NCBI GenBank assembly: GCA_016935665.1
Contig: JAFGQN010000064.1
Span: forward strand, 62,001-126,000
Source of the DNA: Deltaproteobacteria bacterium
Lineage (GTDB): Bacteria > Myxococcota_A > Polyangia > JAAYKL01
DNA length: 64,000 bases
Reading direction: 5' to 3'
Positions within the stretch are counted from its first letter, which is position 1. Every line of letters starts with the position of its first letter. The position numbers were made by a program, and so were the translations under genes. Under the pieces are notes generated by a model. The model was not told the DNA's origin. It did no database searches and saw only the letters and a program-made list of their open reading frames with translations. This document shows positions 8,957 to 18,559 of this stretch, one piece after another.

Positions 8957-9191
8957 ATGGCCATTAGAGAAATCGTGCTGTATCCGGATGACATTTTGAA
9001 AAAGGAATGCCGCTCAGAATACGGAAGGTGAATTTTTTTTACTTGATGCAAACGGCTATTTTGCAGTCGCTATTCAGCATGAAGTGGACCATCTGAATGG
9101 CATCTCGCTCGCAGACAAAATGACCTATCTGCGAAAAAAAATGATGTTGAAAGATTTACAGAAAAAGAAACGATTAAAGAAACAATTCTAA
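8957..9191 (+). pseudogene. def: Peptide deformylase gene with internal deletion and frameshift
   Basis: A good AGGAGG site precedes ATG 8957, which opens MAIREIVLYPDDILKKE, a standard peptide deformylase N-terminus (xxxxILxYPDxxLxxx). After 24 codons the frame stops at 9029-9031. From about 9027 another frame continues with FFLLDANGYFAVAIQHEVDH and ends at 9191. The third zinc motif HExDH is present, but about 100 central residues, including GxGLAAxQ and EGCLS with its zinc cysteine, are missing. So this is a deletion remnant and cannot encode an active enzyme. A functional def copy must exist elsewhere in the genome, since the enzyme is normally essential. Confidence 0.85.
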
Positions 9192-9337
9192 AACCAGGGC
9201 CAGTCTATTATCCCCAATCGCGGAAGCGGCGGGCGCGATGTTACCAGACAAAGGGCAGGGTGAGCACCTTTGCTTCGGGGCTGTCGGAATCTATATTTCG
9301 ACAGCTCGATTTCCCTGGCAGTCGGAAAGTAAGCGTT

Positions 9338-11575
9338 TTACATCAGGAATGAAATCAACAGTATAAAAGGGCCCTGGTAGGCGTTCATGGGTTCGGTAAT
9401 TTCCCACGAAGCGCTTAGGCAGGCGTTGTCCTGGGCACTCCAATCGCAACCAATAGACCAGTCGCGATAGGACGTGGCCGGCGCGTCGAGGCCGGGAATA
9501 TCGTAGGCGCCGCCGTAATACATATTGGGGCCACCGGGAACAAGGCCGGGGGCCGGACCGTACGTGGATACCTGGTCATCGTCCGGATAGTAGGGATACA
9601 GCGGATCTGTCACTGTGGCCGGAATGCCGTTGTATGAATCGTTTCCATCGGTATTGCCGCCAGCTGTGTAGGAGAACCAGGCGTGATAAATCTGGAATGA
9701 CGAATGCTCGCCGCCGTATGCTGCCATGTTGGTTAAATAAACCATATTCATGGCGTTCATCCCCATCATGTAGTGGGCATATTTGCGTCCCTGCATAGCC
9801 ACTTCGTCGAGGGTGTAGGATCCGCGGATGCCAAAATGGTGGGCCATAAGAAAGTTGGCGCCGTATTGCGCGTTCTGGCGATTGCTGCCCCATCCCCATT
9901 CCCATGGATTTGATGCGTCGCCATACATTCCGCCAAAAATTCCGGCCTGTTGCATTCCCCGGTCAACAATGGCTTCTCCAGCCGCTGCCCGGATGGCGTC
10001 GATGGTGGTGCTGTCCACATGACTGTTTAATAACATGTGCCAGGCGGCCACAGATAGTGTGCCGTCGCTGGGGGTCACATTCCAGGGCAATCCGCCTTCC
10101 CAGTCATCCCATGAAATCGAACTGACAACTTGCGCAGCGGAATTCGTTTCGGGAGAGAGACGATACACCGCAGCGGCCGCCACCTTGCGCTGCAGGATTT
10201 CTTCCTCGTTTGAAAGCGAGGCGCCCGCCAGCCATTGCCAGCCCTTCAAAGCGGATTTGGCATAGATTTGTGCACGCGCGTCGGCGCCGGCCAGCGCAAA
10301 GACAATGGCGGCATGGGCCAGCGACACTACTGCATTGCCGGTGGCGGCGGCAATGGTCACTCCTCCTCCCGACCAACCGTCGCCACTGGGGGATGTGCCG
10401 TCGAAATAAGCGCGCGCCTCATCGGACTGTCCGGGGGGCGATACCACTGAGCCGTCGTGTCCCTTGGTGGAACTCATGAAGTGGCCGTCGGGTCGCTGCA
10501 TCCGCACGTAAAAATCCAGCTCCCAACTTAGTTCATCGAGAATGTCCGGGACGCAATTGCCACTCTCCGGAATATTGAGCTGCGCATCGCTCCACGCTGC
10601 CGGATTGATTTCATACGCAAACAACATGACCGGCAGTCCGCGACCCCAAAGGGTTTTCTGATAATCCCCGGCGTCATGCCAGCCGCCATGCAAATCCAGG
10701 GTGCCATTGTTGGCGGAATCGGGACCCGGTGTAACTGCAAAATCGTCGTCGTGACATACGGTGTCTACCCAGTTGCCGCCAATACCCGCAGCCCCCAATA
10801 TCGCATCCGATGCGTAAGGCAGTTCTTTGGAATGATTGCATCGCTGATAATAAAACGATTTCATGGCGACCGCACCCACGATACCGTATACATCGGGATG
10901 AATGCGAAACGCGTAGCTGCGTTCGCTGGTATTGGGCAGGTACAGGTAATAATTGCCTTGTGTGGTTATCTCTGAAAAGTCAACAGTGGAATAAGACTGC
11001 ACCGAGTCTTCATCGTCAATCGCTGCGCTGGATGTGTAGGTGGATACCAGTGAATCGTCTGCGGCACGGCGCAATTCCACAGAGACCGCTGACAGTCCAC
11101 GGATGGCGGCAATCTTTTCATCGGTGGGGCGCCATCCAAAATGATTCAAAATGATGGTGTCGCTGACACTTCCCTGTGAACCCGTTGCCGCGTCAAGGAC
11201 TTCTTCGGCATATATATCGCTTCTCAATGCGCAGGTCTGCTGAACATCAAGGCCTGTTCCCGTATCAATTTCCACAGTGACGGTGGTATCCAGAACATCA
11301 ATCGTATCCCATTCACTGTCGCTGGCGGTATCCACGATGGCGCCGGATTCTGAATCGCTGGCCGTGAGCGTGTCAGTGCTGGAGACACTGTCGCTTGATG
11401 CGATGGCTGTACTGCTTGCCGTATCGGACATACTGTCGGACGCCGTGTCGGTCTGCGCGTCTGTTTTGGTGTCATCCGTGCCATTGCCTGAATGATTGTT
11501 GTCGTCCGAGCAACCTAAACAGCCACTTATCCACAGGATTGCAGCCAGAAATAGTCCCAAACGTGTTTGTTTCAT
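9338..11575 (-). CDS. GH9 endoglucanase-type lipoprotein
   Basis: A 745-residue lipoprotein with the lipobox ISGC (Cys19), then a Ser/Thr/Asp/Ala-rich linker to about residue 110. Next is an Ig-like CelD N-terminal domain (DTIILNHFGWRPTDEKIAAI) and an (alpha/alpha)6 GH9 catalytic domain. GGWHDAGDYQK near residue 296 carries the nucleophile-activating Asp pair. The C-terminal SWEITEPMNAYQGP near 725 is the probable place of the catalytic acid Glu. GH9 enzymes cut beta-1,4-glucan by inversion, as endo- or processive cellulases. A strong AAGGAGG precedes ATG 11575. It heads a minus-strand group with GH67 and CE1-type lipoproteins, which fits combined cellulose and xylan attack at the cell surface. 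Confidence 0.9.
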   Translation of the reverse strand: MKQTRLGLFLAAILWISGCLGCSDDNNHSGNGTDDTKTDAQTDTASDSMSDTASSTAIASSDSVSSTDTLTASDSESGAIVDTASDSEWDTIDVLDTTVTVEIDTGTGLDVQQTCALRSDIYAEEVLDAATGSQGSVSDTIILNHFGWRPTDEKIAAIRGLSAVSVELRRAADDSLVSTYTSSAAIDDEDSVQSYSTVDFSEITTQGNYYLYLPNTSERSYAFRIHPDVYGIVGAVAMKSFYYQRCNHSKELPYASDAILGAAGIGGNWVDTVCHDDDFAVTPGPDSANNGTLDLHGGWHDAGDYQKTLWGRGLPVMLFAYEINPAAWSDAQLNIPESGNCVPDILDELSWELDFYVRMQRPDGHFMSSTKGHDGSVVSPPGQSDEARAYFDGTSPSGDGWSGGGVTIAAATGNAVVSLAHAAIVFALAGADARAQIYAKSALKGWQWLAGASLSNEEEILQRKVAAAAVYRLSPETNSAAQVVSSISWDDWEGGLPWNVTPSDGTLSVAAWHMLLNSHVDSTTIDAIRAAAGEAIVDRGMQQAGIFGGMYGDASNPWEWGWGSNRQNAQYGANFLMAHHFGIRGSYTLDEVAMQGRKYAHYMMGMNAMNMVYLTNMAAYGGEHSSFQIYHAWFSYTAGGNTDGNDSYNGIPATVTDPLYPYYPDDDQVSTYGPAPGLVPGGPNMYYGGAYDIPGLDAPATSYRDWSIGCDWSAQDNACLSASWEITEPMNAYQGPFILLISFLM

Positions 11576-11694
11576 TCATATCCTCCTTGCATTTTGTTCA
11601 TTCCACCAGACGTCGGTCGCTTTTAAAATACACCGGTTCGGCTCGGCGACGAAAGTCGCCAGTGAAAGACAGTATAACCTGGAAGCGGGTTTGG

Positions 11695-14202
11695 TCAGGG
11701 AATTATTGCTGGGGAGGGCTGCCCGGTTTCGATTTGCGGACAGCGCGGTTTGTCGCGGTTGGATGGGCACTTAAGGCCCTGATAAAACGAGAGGTTGTTG
11801 GCCGGGGCAGCGTATCCGTCCGGGATGTCCTGTTTGGAGAACGTTTGGAAATACGTCAGGCACGCGTCGCGCCACCAGCGGGCTTCGTAGTGCTGAATCT
11901 TTAAAAATTCGGCCACTTCGCCGAAGCGTCGATCGTCCACGCGGTCTTTTACAGATTCCCATTGGGCCCGCATGTCATCCACTTCGTCTACGCCCAGGCT
12001 GTAGCGATGCACCAGCTCTTCCCACACCGTTTTGCCCGAAGCCAGTTTGTCGCCCCATCCCGCATGGTGGAAAAAGAGCAAATAGTCATCGGGAACGCTG
12101 CTGCGGTTGCCAAACAGGTTTTTCACTTCATCAAAGTACTGAGATACCGCATTGCTGCCGCTGCCGGTGCGATCGAACCCAATCCCCTGTCCGTCGGCGT
12201 TGTGGTAATATACCGGATTCCATTCGGCGCGACTGAGGCTGTTTTCCCATGGCATGGGACCATAGTGATGGTCGGTGCCCATAATATGAACCAGGCCCAG
12301 GGGGGTCATGTAATTGACCAACGCTTCACGGGACGCCATCATCATTTTCACTATTGGCGCAACAGCCTCCGGATCGTTTGTAAATGTCTGTCGTGTCCAT
12401 TCTTCGGCAATGGCTTTTGCGGTCAAATCGGTGTTCCAGGCCATGCGTCCATATACGTACCAATTGGCCTGATTGAAATGGGAGCCAGTCCAGTCGGTGT
12501 CGTCTCCCACGTTGGACACACCGGAAATCGCGGTGGTTTTATGGCCAAACAAAGATCCATCAATCGTTTTCGCCAGCGTGGTCCCCTGACCATCTGCATA
12601 GGTGTCCGCCTGAAGAATCTCCTCATACATGGGGCCGAGATATGCCAGATGTGTGTTTTGCCCCAGATATTCCTTGGTAATCTGCAGTTCCAGAGCGATG
12701 GGTGTTTTGGACATACCGCCAAACAGTGGACAAAACGGTTCCCGGGGTTGGAAATCGAGGGGACCGTTTTTGGATTGAACAAGTACGTTGTCATTAAATT
12801 TGCCGTCCAGCGGTTTAAACTCGTCGTACGCCTGTCGGATGCGGTCGGTGTTTGAGGACGCATACACAAATGCGCGCCACAGCACGATGCCACCATGGGG
12901 AGCCAATGCTTCCGCCATCATGTTGGCGCCGTCGGCGTGGGTGCGATTGTAATCCTGTGGCCCCGGTTGTCCTTCGGAGTTCGCTTTTACAAGGAATCCG
13001 CCAAAATCCGGGATTTTCTCATAAATTTCGTTGGCTTTGGATGCCCACCACTGTTTCACACTGCTGTTTGTTGGGTCGGCGGTGCTTAAGTTGCCAATTT
13101 CGATGGGCGCGCTGAAGCGAGCGGTCAGATACACTCGAATACCGTAGGGACGAAATACGTCTGCCAGTGCTTTAACCTTATCGAGATACTGACCGGTGAG
13201 CACCTGTGCATTGGCGTTCACATTGGTCAGCACCGTTCCGTTGATGCCGATGGACGCATTGGCGCGCGCGTATTCCGTGTAACGTGGTGACAATGACCCG
13301 GGAAGCGCACTCCAGTTCCACAGGGATTTTCCAGCATAACCGCGTTCCACGGTGCGGTCGAGGTTGTCCCAGTGATTGAGAATTCGGTTCGCAATTTTTG
13401 GCGCGGCTTTCAATGGGAGGCCGCTCAGCGGCAGATGCTGCTGCAGATGGCGCAGCAGTGCAAAACTGCCGTAAAGCACGCCCACATCAGAGTTGGCGGC
13501 AACCACAGTAACTTTCTGGTCGTCCACTTCTCCGGTGGTAACCAGGTAACCTTCGTCACCCAATTTACCAAGCTCGCCATCGAGCCCCATGCCGGCCACC
13601 ACATTCGATGAGTCGGGAGTGCCGATGATTACGGCGCCCGCTCCCTGGATGCTGTCATTGGCACTCACCGATTCGCCCGTTAAGCCACTGAGGCCTTCAA
13701 CCAGCTCGTCAGCGGCCGCTTTTAATGTGTCTGAATTTGAGGAATTGACCACGTGGGTGAACGCCGCCTGGTATTGCTCAACCCGTGCGGATGGCACTTT
13801 CGGATAGCGCAACCACAGGCTGGACCCGTCTTCGTCTGCCATATCAGCGGGAAATTTATAGTCAATTTTTATATCGTCTGTGTCGGAGTCAGAATCCCCA
13901 TCCGAGTCCGCGTCGGAATCGCCGTCCGCGTCGGAATCACCGTCCGCATCGGAGTCAGTGTCTGCATCCCCATCCCCATCCGAATCCCCATCTGTATCCC
14001 CATCCGAATCCGAGTCGGAGTCCGCATCTGAATCGGAGTCCGCATCGGAATCCGTGTCTGAATCTGAATCCCCATCCGCATCGCTGTCGCCTGAATCCGT
14101 TTCCGTATTTTGATTTCCCGAACCGGAATCCGCACACATGGGCAAGAAAACCACAAGAAACGCCAACACTAGCCACAAAATCCTTCGTTCACCATATTTC
14201 AT
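11695..14202 (-). CDS. GH67 alpha-glucuronidase lipoprotein
   Basis: About 835 residues. After a hydrophobic signal ending in FLPMC comes a DSD/DGD repeat linker (to about residue 110), then the N-terminal GH67 domain ([10 protein letters not shown]) and the TIM-barrel. [20 protein letters not shown] near 275, [16 protein letters not shown] near 403 and [18 protein letters not shown] near 485 are GH67 hallmarks around the catalytic carboxylates. GH67 enzymes remove 4-O-methyl-glucuronic acid from xylo-oligosaccharide ends. Most GH67 enzymes are intracellular or periplasmic, so a stalked lipoprotein form is notable. ATG 14202 has AGGAG 8 bases upstream; the GTG at 14211 overlaps that box and was rejected. 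The C-terminal tail is proline-rich. Confidence 0.9.
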   Translation of the reverse strand: MKYGERRILWLVLAFLVVFLPMCADSGSGNQNTETDSGDSDADGDSDSDTDSDADSDSDADSDSDSDGDTDGDSDGDGDADTDSDADGDSDADGDSDADSDGDSDSDTDDIKIDYKFPADMADEDGSSLWLRYPKVPSARVEQYQAAFTHVVNSSNSDTLKAAADELVEGLSGLTGESVSANDSIQGAGAVIIGTPDSSNVVAGMGLDGELGKLGDEGYLVTTGEVDDQKVTVVAANSDVGVLYGSFALLRHLQQHLPLSGLPLKAAPKIANRILNHWDNLDRTVERGYAGKSLWNWSALPGSLSPRYTEYARANASIGINGTVLTNVNANAQVLTGQYLDKVKALADVFRPYGIRVYLTARFSAPIEIGNLSTADPTNSSVKQWWASKANEIYEKIPDFGGFLVKANSEGQPGPQDYNRTHADGANMMAEALAPHGGIVLWRAFVYASSNTDRIRQAYDEFKPLDGKFNDNVLVQSKNGPLDFQPREPFCPLFGGMSKTPIALELQITKEYLGQNTHLAYLGPMYEEILQADTYADGQGTTLAKTIDGSLFGHKTTAISGVSNVGDDTDWTGSHFNQANWYVYGRMAWNTDLTAKAIAEEWTRQTFTNDPEAVAPIVKMMMASREALVNYMTPLGLVHIMGTDHHYGPMPWENSLSRAEWNPVYYHNADGQGIGFDRTGSGSNAVSQYFDEVKNLFGNRSSVPDDYLLFFHHAGWGDKLASGKTVWEELVHRYSLGVDEVDDMRAQWESVKDRVDDRRFGEVAEFLKIQHYEARWWRDACLTYFQTFSKQDIPDGYAAPANNLSFYQGLKCPSNRDKPRCPQIETGQPSPAIIP
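13876..14093 (-). repeat. Asp/Ser/Gly linker repeat in GH67 lipoprotein
   Basis: Degenerate 6- and 18-base units encode D-S-D, D-G-D and D-A-D runs just after the lipidated cysteine. The opposite strand stays open through such repeats and gives false Ser/Glu/Pro-rich frames. The acidic run probably forms a stalk; its DxDxDG spacing resembles calcium-binding type-3 repeats, which is only a suggestion. Confidence 0.8.
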
Positions 14203-14387
14203 CCATTTCACTCCTTTGAATGGTTTGTCAATTCATGTGTGTCTAGTGTACCGCGAGAAAAAACTTCGGGTCAAAAAGGGGAAAAGATTTGGGGCACGGC
14301 AACGGTCGTTGCGCTCGCACGCACGAGATACATCTTTTGTTGGTATTGTTATTTGTTGGAGTGATGAACGACGGTGGTCAGTTGCGT

Positions 14388-15491
14388 CTAGAACTGTGAG
14401 AAGAAGTTCCAGATGGCATCTTCTGAACCACTGGCGGGAGCATGACTACCGCCCTGCGCCTCGCACCAGATGGTGGTAGCATCACAGTCCTGATATTCCA
14501 CACATGGGCTGGGGGAGACGGGTGAAGATTGGCTGCCGCAACCGTTTCGGGTCAGGTATTTGTCAAAGGCCGCTTTTCCGCGACTGATGCTGACAACATT
14601 GTCAGCGGTGCCGTGGAATGCCATGATGTTCAATGGCGCGGTGTTATTCTCGTCATAAGGGATAACCTGCATGTCCCCGGACATTGGCGCCACTGCTCGG
14701 AATACATCGAACTGGAAGCCGACGGTATAGGACATCATGCCGCCAAAACTGAATCCGGTTGAGAAGATTCTATCCTGATCGATACAAAGACTCTCGTTGA
14801 CTTTGTCCAAAATGGTCTGCAGCAGTTTCATGTCACCGCCATTGGCATTCCACCATCCGGGTCCACTGGCTTCTCCGTTGCTGCCTTGAAGACCATCCGC
14901 TGTAACAAATATGGCGGTTCCATTGGAACGTTGCTTGAGTCCGCTGTATCCGCTGTTCACAATCTGACCGCCGTTGCCGCCCAGGGGATGCCATACGAAA
15001 ATCAAACGATACGGATTGTTGGCATCGTAGTTGGTGGGAACGTCCAGCATCCACTTGCGGGAAGTCCCATCGATGTTTTCGGTGAAATTTCCAGTGGCCA
15101 AAGGCGAGGAGCCGCCGCAACCGGCGCTGACGTTGCCCGCGTCGCTGTCGGAATCCCCATCGGAATCGCTGTCGGTGTCACCGTCGCTGTCGGAATCGCC
15201 GTCTGTATCGGAATCGCCATCTGTATCGGAATCGCCATCTGTATCGGAATCGCCGTCTGTATCGGAATCGCCATCTGTATCGGAATCGCCGTCCGTATCA
15301 CTGTCGCCATCTGAATCACTGTCGCCGTCCGTATCACTGTCGCCGTCTGAATCACTGTCGCCGTCTGAATCACTGTCGCCATCTGAATCACTGTCGCCAT
15401 CGGCACTTGATGTTTCATCGTCTCCCCCGTCCGATCCGGAACAGGAAAAACATAAAAGTGCAAGCATTAACGCGAATATTAAAGACCTCAT
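14388..15491 (-). CDS. CE1-type esterase lipoprotein (feruloyl/acetylxylan esterase or PHB depolymerase-like)
   Basis: A 367-residue lipoprotein with lipobox CFSC (Cys17), an Asp/Ser/Gly repeat linker over about residues 30-117, then an alpha/beta hydrolase related to the LpqC/PHB depolymerase and CE1 group. It reads [18 protein letters not shown], with the nucleophile in GFSFGGMM near residue 244, the Asp in HGTADNVVS near 294 and the His in GGSHAP near 347. Such enzymes release ferulate or acetate from arabinoxylan. A GGAG box precedes ATG 15491. Its place beside GH67 and GH9 genes favours a xylan side-chain esterase over polyester breakdown, but substrate cannot be fixed from sequence. Confidence 0.85.
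   Translation of the reverse strand: MRSLIFALMLALLCFSCSGSDGGDDETSSADGDSDSDGDSDSDGDSDSDGDSDTDGDSDSDGDSDTDGDSDTDGDSDTDGDSDTDGDSDTDGDSDTDGDSDSDGDTDSDSDGDSDSDAGNVSAGCGGSSPLATGNFTENIDGTSRKWMLDVPTNYDANNPYRLIFVWHPLGGNGGQIVNSGYSGLKQRSNGTAIFVTADGLQGSNGEASGPGWWNANGGDMKLLQTILDKVNESLCIDQDRIFSTGFSFGGMMSYTVGFQFDVFRAVAPMSGDMQVIPYDENNTAPLNIMAFHGTADNVVSISRGKAAFDKYLTRNGCGSQSSPVSPSPCVEYQDCDATTIWCEAQGGSHAPASGSEDAIWNFFSQF
15141..15402 (-). repeat. 18-base tandem repeat encoding acidic linker
   Basis: The most regular of the linker repeats. Units of 18 bases (six residues GDSDTD or GDSDSD) recur with few changes over about 260 bases in the esterase lipoprotein gene. Near-identical neighbouring units in the middle suggest recent slippage or unequal crossover, so linker length may differ between strains. 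Confidence 0.85.
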
Positions 15492-15676
15492 TCTATTTGC
15501 TCCTTTGCAGAATAGTTTTAAACAATCAATTCAATAGTACATACAAGCAGGGAAACAGGGTGTGCATTTATTGCATGTGCAGATGTCGAACCTGACCCAA
15601 CTGGTAATGAAACAATTAAACCGCCTTGTCCAGTTGCCTTGGGCTGGAGAAAAATCCCTGAAATCCAGAAAGACGC

Positions 15677-15704
15677 TTGACTGTGGTTCCTGTGTCACTG
15701 TAAT
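15677..15704 (+). promoter_or_regulatory. Putative sigma-70 promoter of the unknown gene at 15793
   Basis: TTGACT at 15677-15682 and TGTAAT at 15699-15704 are separated by 16 bases and would give a leader of about 80 bases. The rest of the 15492-15792 gap shows no other element. The call rests on the two hexamers only. Confidence 0.35.
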
Positions 15705-15792
15705 GTGTTCGGTAACGCAACAGTTTGATTTGGTTTTTTTTGGGGTTGCCTCTTAAGAAAAGGGGGCCAGCAAAGACTTAAGGAGATTTGAT

Positions 15793-16569
15793 ATGGAAAT
15801 CAGCAATCTTAAAGGACTCAGCAATGCGGCGATGATTGGCGCCACCGGCGGATGGGTGGACCCCGCGCAGGAGCGGCCGATGCTTGAAGGGATTCCCGAA
15901 GTGGCCGGTTTTGTGCCCACCCTGGATAAGGCGCGCGACAACCTGATTGCAATGCAGCTGTCGGGGGAGATGACAGCGACGGAACAACGATTAAAGGAAC
16001 TGAACGATGCAGCGGTAAACCAGGACGCGACCTTTGACCGGCTGGCGCGGGGTGTTCATGGTATCTTCTCGGCAACAGCGTGTCTGGTCGGTGAATCGGA
16101 AGCGGAAGGGCAACGGCTGCTACGCCTTCGGACGGTGCTGTTTCCCGATGGGTTACTTATTGTGAACCGATCCTATATTGAAGAGGCCGGGAGCATTGAA
16201 ATGGCAAAGGGGCGGCTGACTGAAGATGACCGCGCCTTTCTGGATACGTTTCCGTGTGTTGGCGGGACCATTTTGACTCGCGTGGACGAATGGTTCGAGG
16301 CTGGCGTCGTTCTTGGCGGCCTTGAGCGGGATCGCTCGCAGCTGGCAGAGGCGTCGGAATCAGCGGAAGTGGTTTCCAAATCTGATATGATGGTCGCTCG
16401 GAATCAGTGGATTCGCGTGGTGCGCGCCATTCTGGCGGGGCTTGCGCTTTCCGAAAAGGCAGGGGAAAATACGGTGACCACCATTCTCCAGCCTCTCAAA
16501 AAAGCGGTCGCCAGACTTGGCGCCAAATCCAGCGGCAACAAAGAGGTTTTAGTCACCGAAGAGTCCTGA
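15793..16569 (+). CDS. Conserved-looking protein of unknown function, mostly helical
   Basis: 258 residues with no signal peptide or membrane segment. A GGAG box 8 bases upstream and even codon use make it a real gene. The sequence is rich in Ala, Glu and Leu and probably mostly helical. It has a middle segment LLRLRTVLFPDGLLIVNRSYIEEAG and a C-terminal helix pair (NQWIRVVRAILAGLALSE, ILQPLKKAVARLG). No catalytic motif was recognised and the family is not known to me. It stands alone between the esterase group (opposite strand) and the Tad locus, so context does not help. Confidence 0.7.
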   Translation: MEISNLKGLSNAAMIGATGGWVDPAQERPMLEGIPEVAGFVPTLDKARDNLIAMQLSGEMTATEQRLKELNDAAVNQDATFDRLARGVHGIFSATACLVGESEAEGQRLLRLRTVLFPDGLLIVNRSYIEEAGSIEMAKGRLTEDDRAFLDTFPCVGGTILTRVDEWFEAGVVLGGLERDRSQLAEASESAEVVSKSDMMVARNQWIRVVRAILAGLALSEKAGENTVTTILQPLKKAVARLGAKSSGNKEVLVTEES

Positions 16570-16774
16570 ACCTCCGTCGTCATTAAAAAAACTGCTTCGC
16601 ACGTACTCCTCAAAGGCCATCTCGACCCCAACCAACCAGTCCACGCCCCCTGTCACAGGCCCCTTCCAGTATAAATTTTGCCCCCATTGCCCCTTTAAAA
16701 GGTGGCACAGACAGGATCGGATCCAATGGGGCTACCTCCTGGAGGCGCCAGCCAGCCAAATTTTTGCCTCATCT

Positions 16775-16880
16775 CCCCCTCGTGGAGGTGGTCGTTATTG
16801 GAACAGATCCAATGCGTCCCCCTCGTGGAGGTGTTCGTTATTGGAACGGATCCAGTGCGCCCCCCCTTGTCGAGGTGTTT
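16775..16880. repeat. Short direct repeats, about 43 bases
   Basis: Units beginning CCCCCTCGTGGAGGTG recur at 16775 and 16818, with a decayed third start at 16862, a period of 43-44 bases. A related GGATCCAATG stretch occurs near 16719. Only about two and a half copies exist and there are no Cas genes. The surrounding gap 16570-16937 has no convincing gene. Confidence 0.6.
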
Positions 16881-16937
16881 TGACGGTTAGCGGGCGCCGG
16901 AACAAAAATGAGGATGAGCAAACGAATTGGGCAGCGG

Positions 16938-17430
16938 TTACAAGTCTTCCATGGATTCAATCTCTTCTTTGGTGAGGCCAGTATAGCTTAGAACTTTTTC
17001 GATGGGCTCACCGTTTTGAAGCATCGTGCGGGCAAACCCAATTTGTCCTTCTTTGACTTTTTGGCGAGCATTTTCAGCATCCTTGCGAAATTCTTCGGCG
17101 TCCTTGCGAAATTCTTCGGCGTCTTCGCGGAAGGTGGCCATATCATGGAGGTATTTTTGTCGGGCTTCCCGTACCCGGTCGTTTCGTTCCAAAATGGTTC
17201 AGAACATTGATGCAAATCACCGGGGTCAGCTTTGTGTAGCTGTCTCCGTCACTCAACTGCGCCACGTCGTTTTGGGCCCAGTAATACAGCGACCGGTTGG
17301 CAAAGCGAGTATTGCCCTGAATTTGCATCTCAATATTGTATTGATGGGCATTTTCGTCCTCCGCCTTCACATCAAGGACGCTTTTGACGAGGGAAGAAAC
17401 TCCAGCAGAATAGCCATGGGATATGACGCC
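16938..17430 (-). pseudogene. Decayed Rpn-family PD-(D/E)XK nuclease/putative transposase gene
   Basis: Two fragments in different frames. The upstream piece reads VLDVKAEDENAHQYNIEMQ, FANRSLYYWAQNDVAQLSDGD and YTKLTPVICINVLN, the core of Rpn (recombination-promoting nuclease) proteins, with the D...ExQ nuclease signature. The downstream piece ends in a charged heptad region and the typical C-terminus IGFARTMLQNGEPIEKVLSYTGLTKEEIESM. The N-terminal part and a central segment are missing and the frame shifts near 17190. Rpn genes are often multicopy and mobile, and this one is dead or incomplete. Exact limits are uncertain. Confidence 0.6.
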
Positions 17431-17636
17431 CTGGCAGGGACCGCTGCCCCAACTGGATGTGTTCCGTATACAAGGTGCCTTGTTGCACAGGTTTTCGGGT
17501 GCGTTTGTTATTTTTGTAATATTGTCTCAATAATGGAATCTGTGTGTTGACTGTGAACACGGTGAGGGACATATTTTCAATTGAGGGTGTTCATACCTCC
17601 TGCACGTTGGCGCCAACCACCCACAACGCTCTCGAT

Positions 17637-17720
17637 GGATCGTGTTTTCTTTTGGTACGTTCGTTCCTGCCCCCATAAGCGATCTGAAATACGGACACCC
17701 TGAAAGGATGGCAAATTATG
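17637..17720 (+). repeat. Leader repeat upstream of first Flp pilin gene
   Basis: This stretch matches 18168-18251 in front of the second pilin gene: GGATCGTG, a T-rich stretch, GTACGTT, a C-rich stretch, CGATCTGA and TGAAAGGA before the start codon. It seems to have been duplicated together with the pilin gene. It may hold a shared promoter or 5' leader element. No coding capacity. Confidence 0.6.
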
Positions 17721-17900
17721 CAAACAAACAAAGCACGTAAATTCATTCATAATAACGAAGGCGTTTCGGCGATTGAGTACGCGATAATCGCGGCGTTGGT
17801 GGCGTTGGCCATACTTGTGGGGGCATCGGCCCTGGGGACGGCAATGAATAATTCCCTGGAAGGATCCGCAAATGATTTTTCAACTGCTGTGTTGCCTTGA
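17718..17900 (+). CDS. flp: Flp-type class IVb pilin (first copy)
   Basis: A 60-residue prepilin. The short N-terminus MQTNKARKFIHNNEG ends at the prepilin peptidase site, followed by VSAIEYAIIAALVALAILVGASAL, with the conserved Glu and Tyr of Flp pilins, and a short C-terminal tail. The processed subunit polymerises into Tad adhesion pili. It opens the Tad locus and is followed by a second pilin gene with its own similar leader. An AAAGGA box lies ahead of the ATG. Confidence 0.93.
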   Translation: MQTNKARKFIHNNEGVSAIEYAIIAALVALAILVGASALGTAMNNSLEGSANDFSTAVLP

Positions 17901-18167
17901 GTCATTCCACCGACTCGTCCTATAAAAAATACACATTGGTTTTGGTGGTAGAAACGTTTTGAAGAGCGTTTTTCACGTGTCTGCGATGTACGATTGTACC
18001 TTTGGAATGATGCCTGAACGAATATTGTTGGTTTTGGTGGTTTTGGATTTTTTTTATAAAAATGTATTTCCGCCATTGACGCAGAGTTTAAAGGAGCTAA
18101 ATTTTTACACTAGGAGTCGTTGTTCCCACTGTACGTTCTCTCATGCCTCCCCCAAATGACTCCAAAG

Positions 18168-18251
18168 GATCGTGGTTCGTTTCAGTACGTTGCCTCCAGC
18201 CTCTCCATCGATCTGATAAACCAAAAAAATTTGAAAGGACGTATTGCCATG
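18168..18251 (+). repeat. Leader repeat upstream of second Flp pilin gene
   Basis: Second copy of the leader described for the first pilin gene, with conserved blocks in the same order and the same TGAAAGGA ribosome binding region. A TCATGCCTCC stretch at 18141 also matches TCATACCTCC at 17591, so the similarity reaches further upstream. The gap 17901-18248 otherwise holds no gene. Confidence 0.6.
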
Positions 18252-18425
18252 AGGAAATTATTCGAAAAATTAGCTCGTAGAGACGAAGGTATATCGGCGT
18301 TGGAGTATGCATTGATCGCAGGACTGGTCGCTTTGGCGATTATTTTTGGGGCAACTCAGCTAGGGACAAATATGAACTCATCGTTCAACACTTCTGCGAC
18401 TCAGGTAAAGACTGCTAGCGAGTAA
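18249..18425 (+). CDS. flp: Flp-type class IVb pilin (second copy)
   Basis: A 58-residue paralogue of the preceding pilin: MRKLFEKLARRDEG, then ISALEYALIAGLVALAIIFGA and a short tail. The frame can be read upstream to 18120, but the pilin-like start at 18249 has GAAAGGA in front and gives the usual length. A longer frame would put 43 unrelated residues before the leader. The two pilins share the cleavage region and hydrophobic core but differ in their tails, so one may be minor or the two may be used under different conditions. Confidence 0.92.
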   Translation: MRKLFEKLARRDEGISALEYALIAGLVALAIIFGATQLGTNMNSSFNTSATQVKTASE

Positions 18426-18559
18426 AATTAACTGTCGAGGCTTCTTGGTGTCAACAGATGACACAATATTCTCTTCTCCTTTCGGAAGCATTGCTATTTT
18501 TGGGAGGCAGCAATGGTTTCCGTTGGGAGAAGAGAGCGTCTCTAAAGGGGGATGTTCTC

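Noticed and set aside
13880-15537. Long plus-strand Ser/Glu/Pro-rich reading frames opposite the acidic linkers (also at 37799-38026)
   Set aside because: They exist because reverse complements of GAT/GAC, TCG/TCC and GGN repeats contain no stop codons. They have no ribosome sites and no domain structure.
16775-16880. Possible CRISPR array
   Set aside because: Only two to three imperfect units exist, the whole unit repeats without distinct spacers, and no Cas gene is near.
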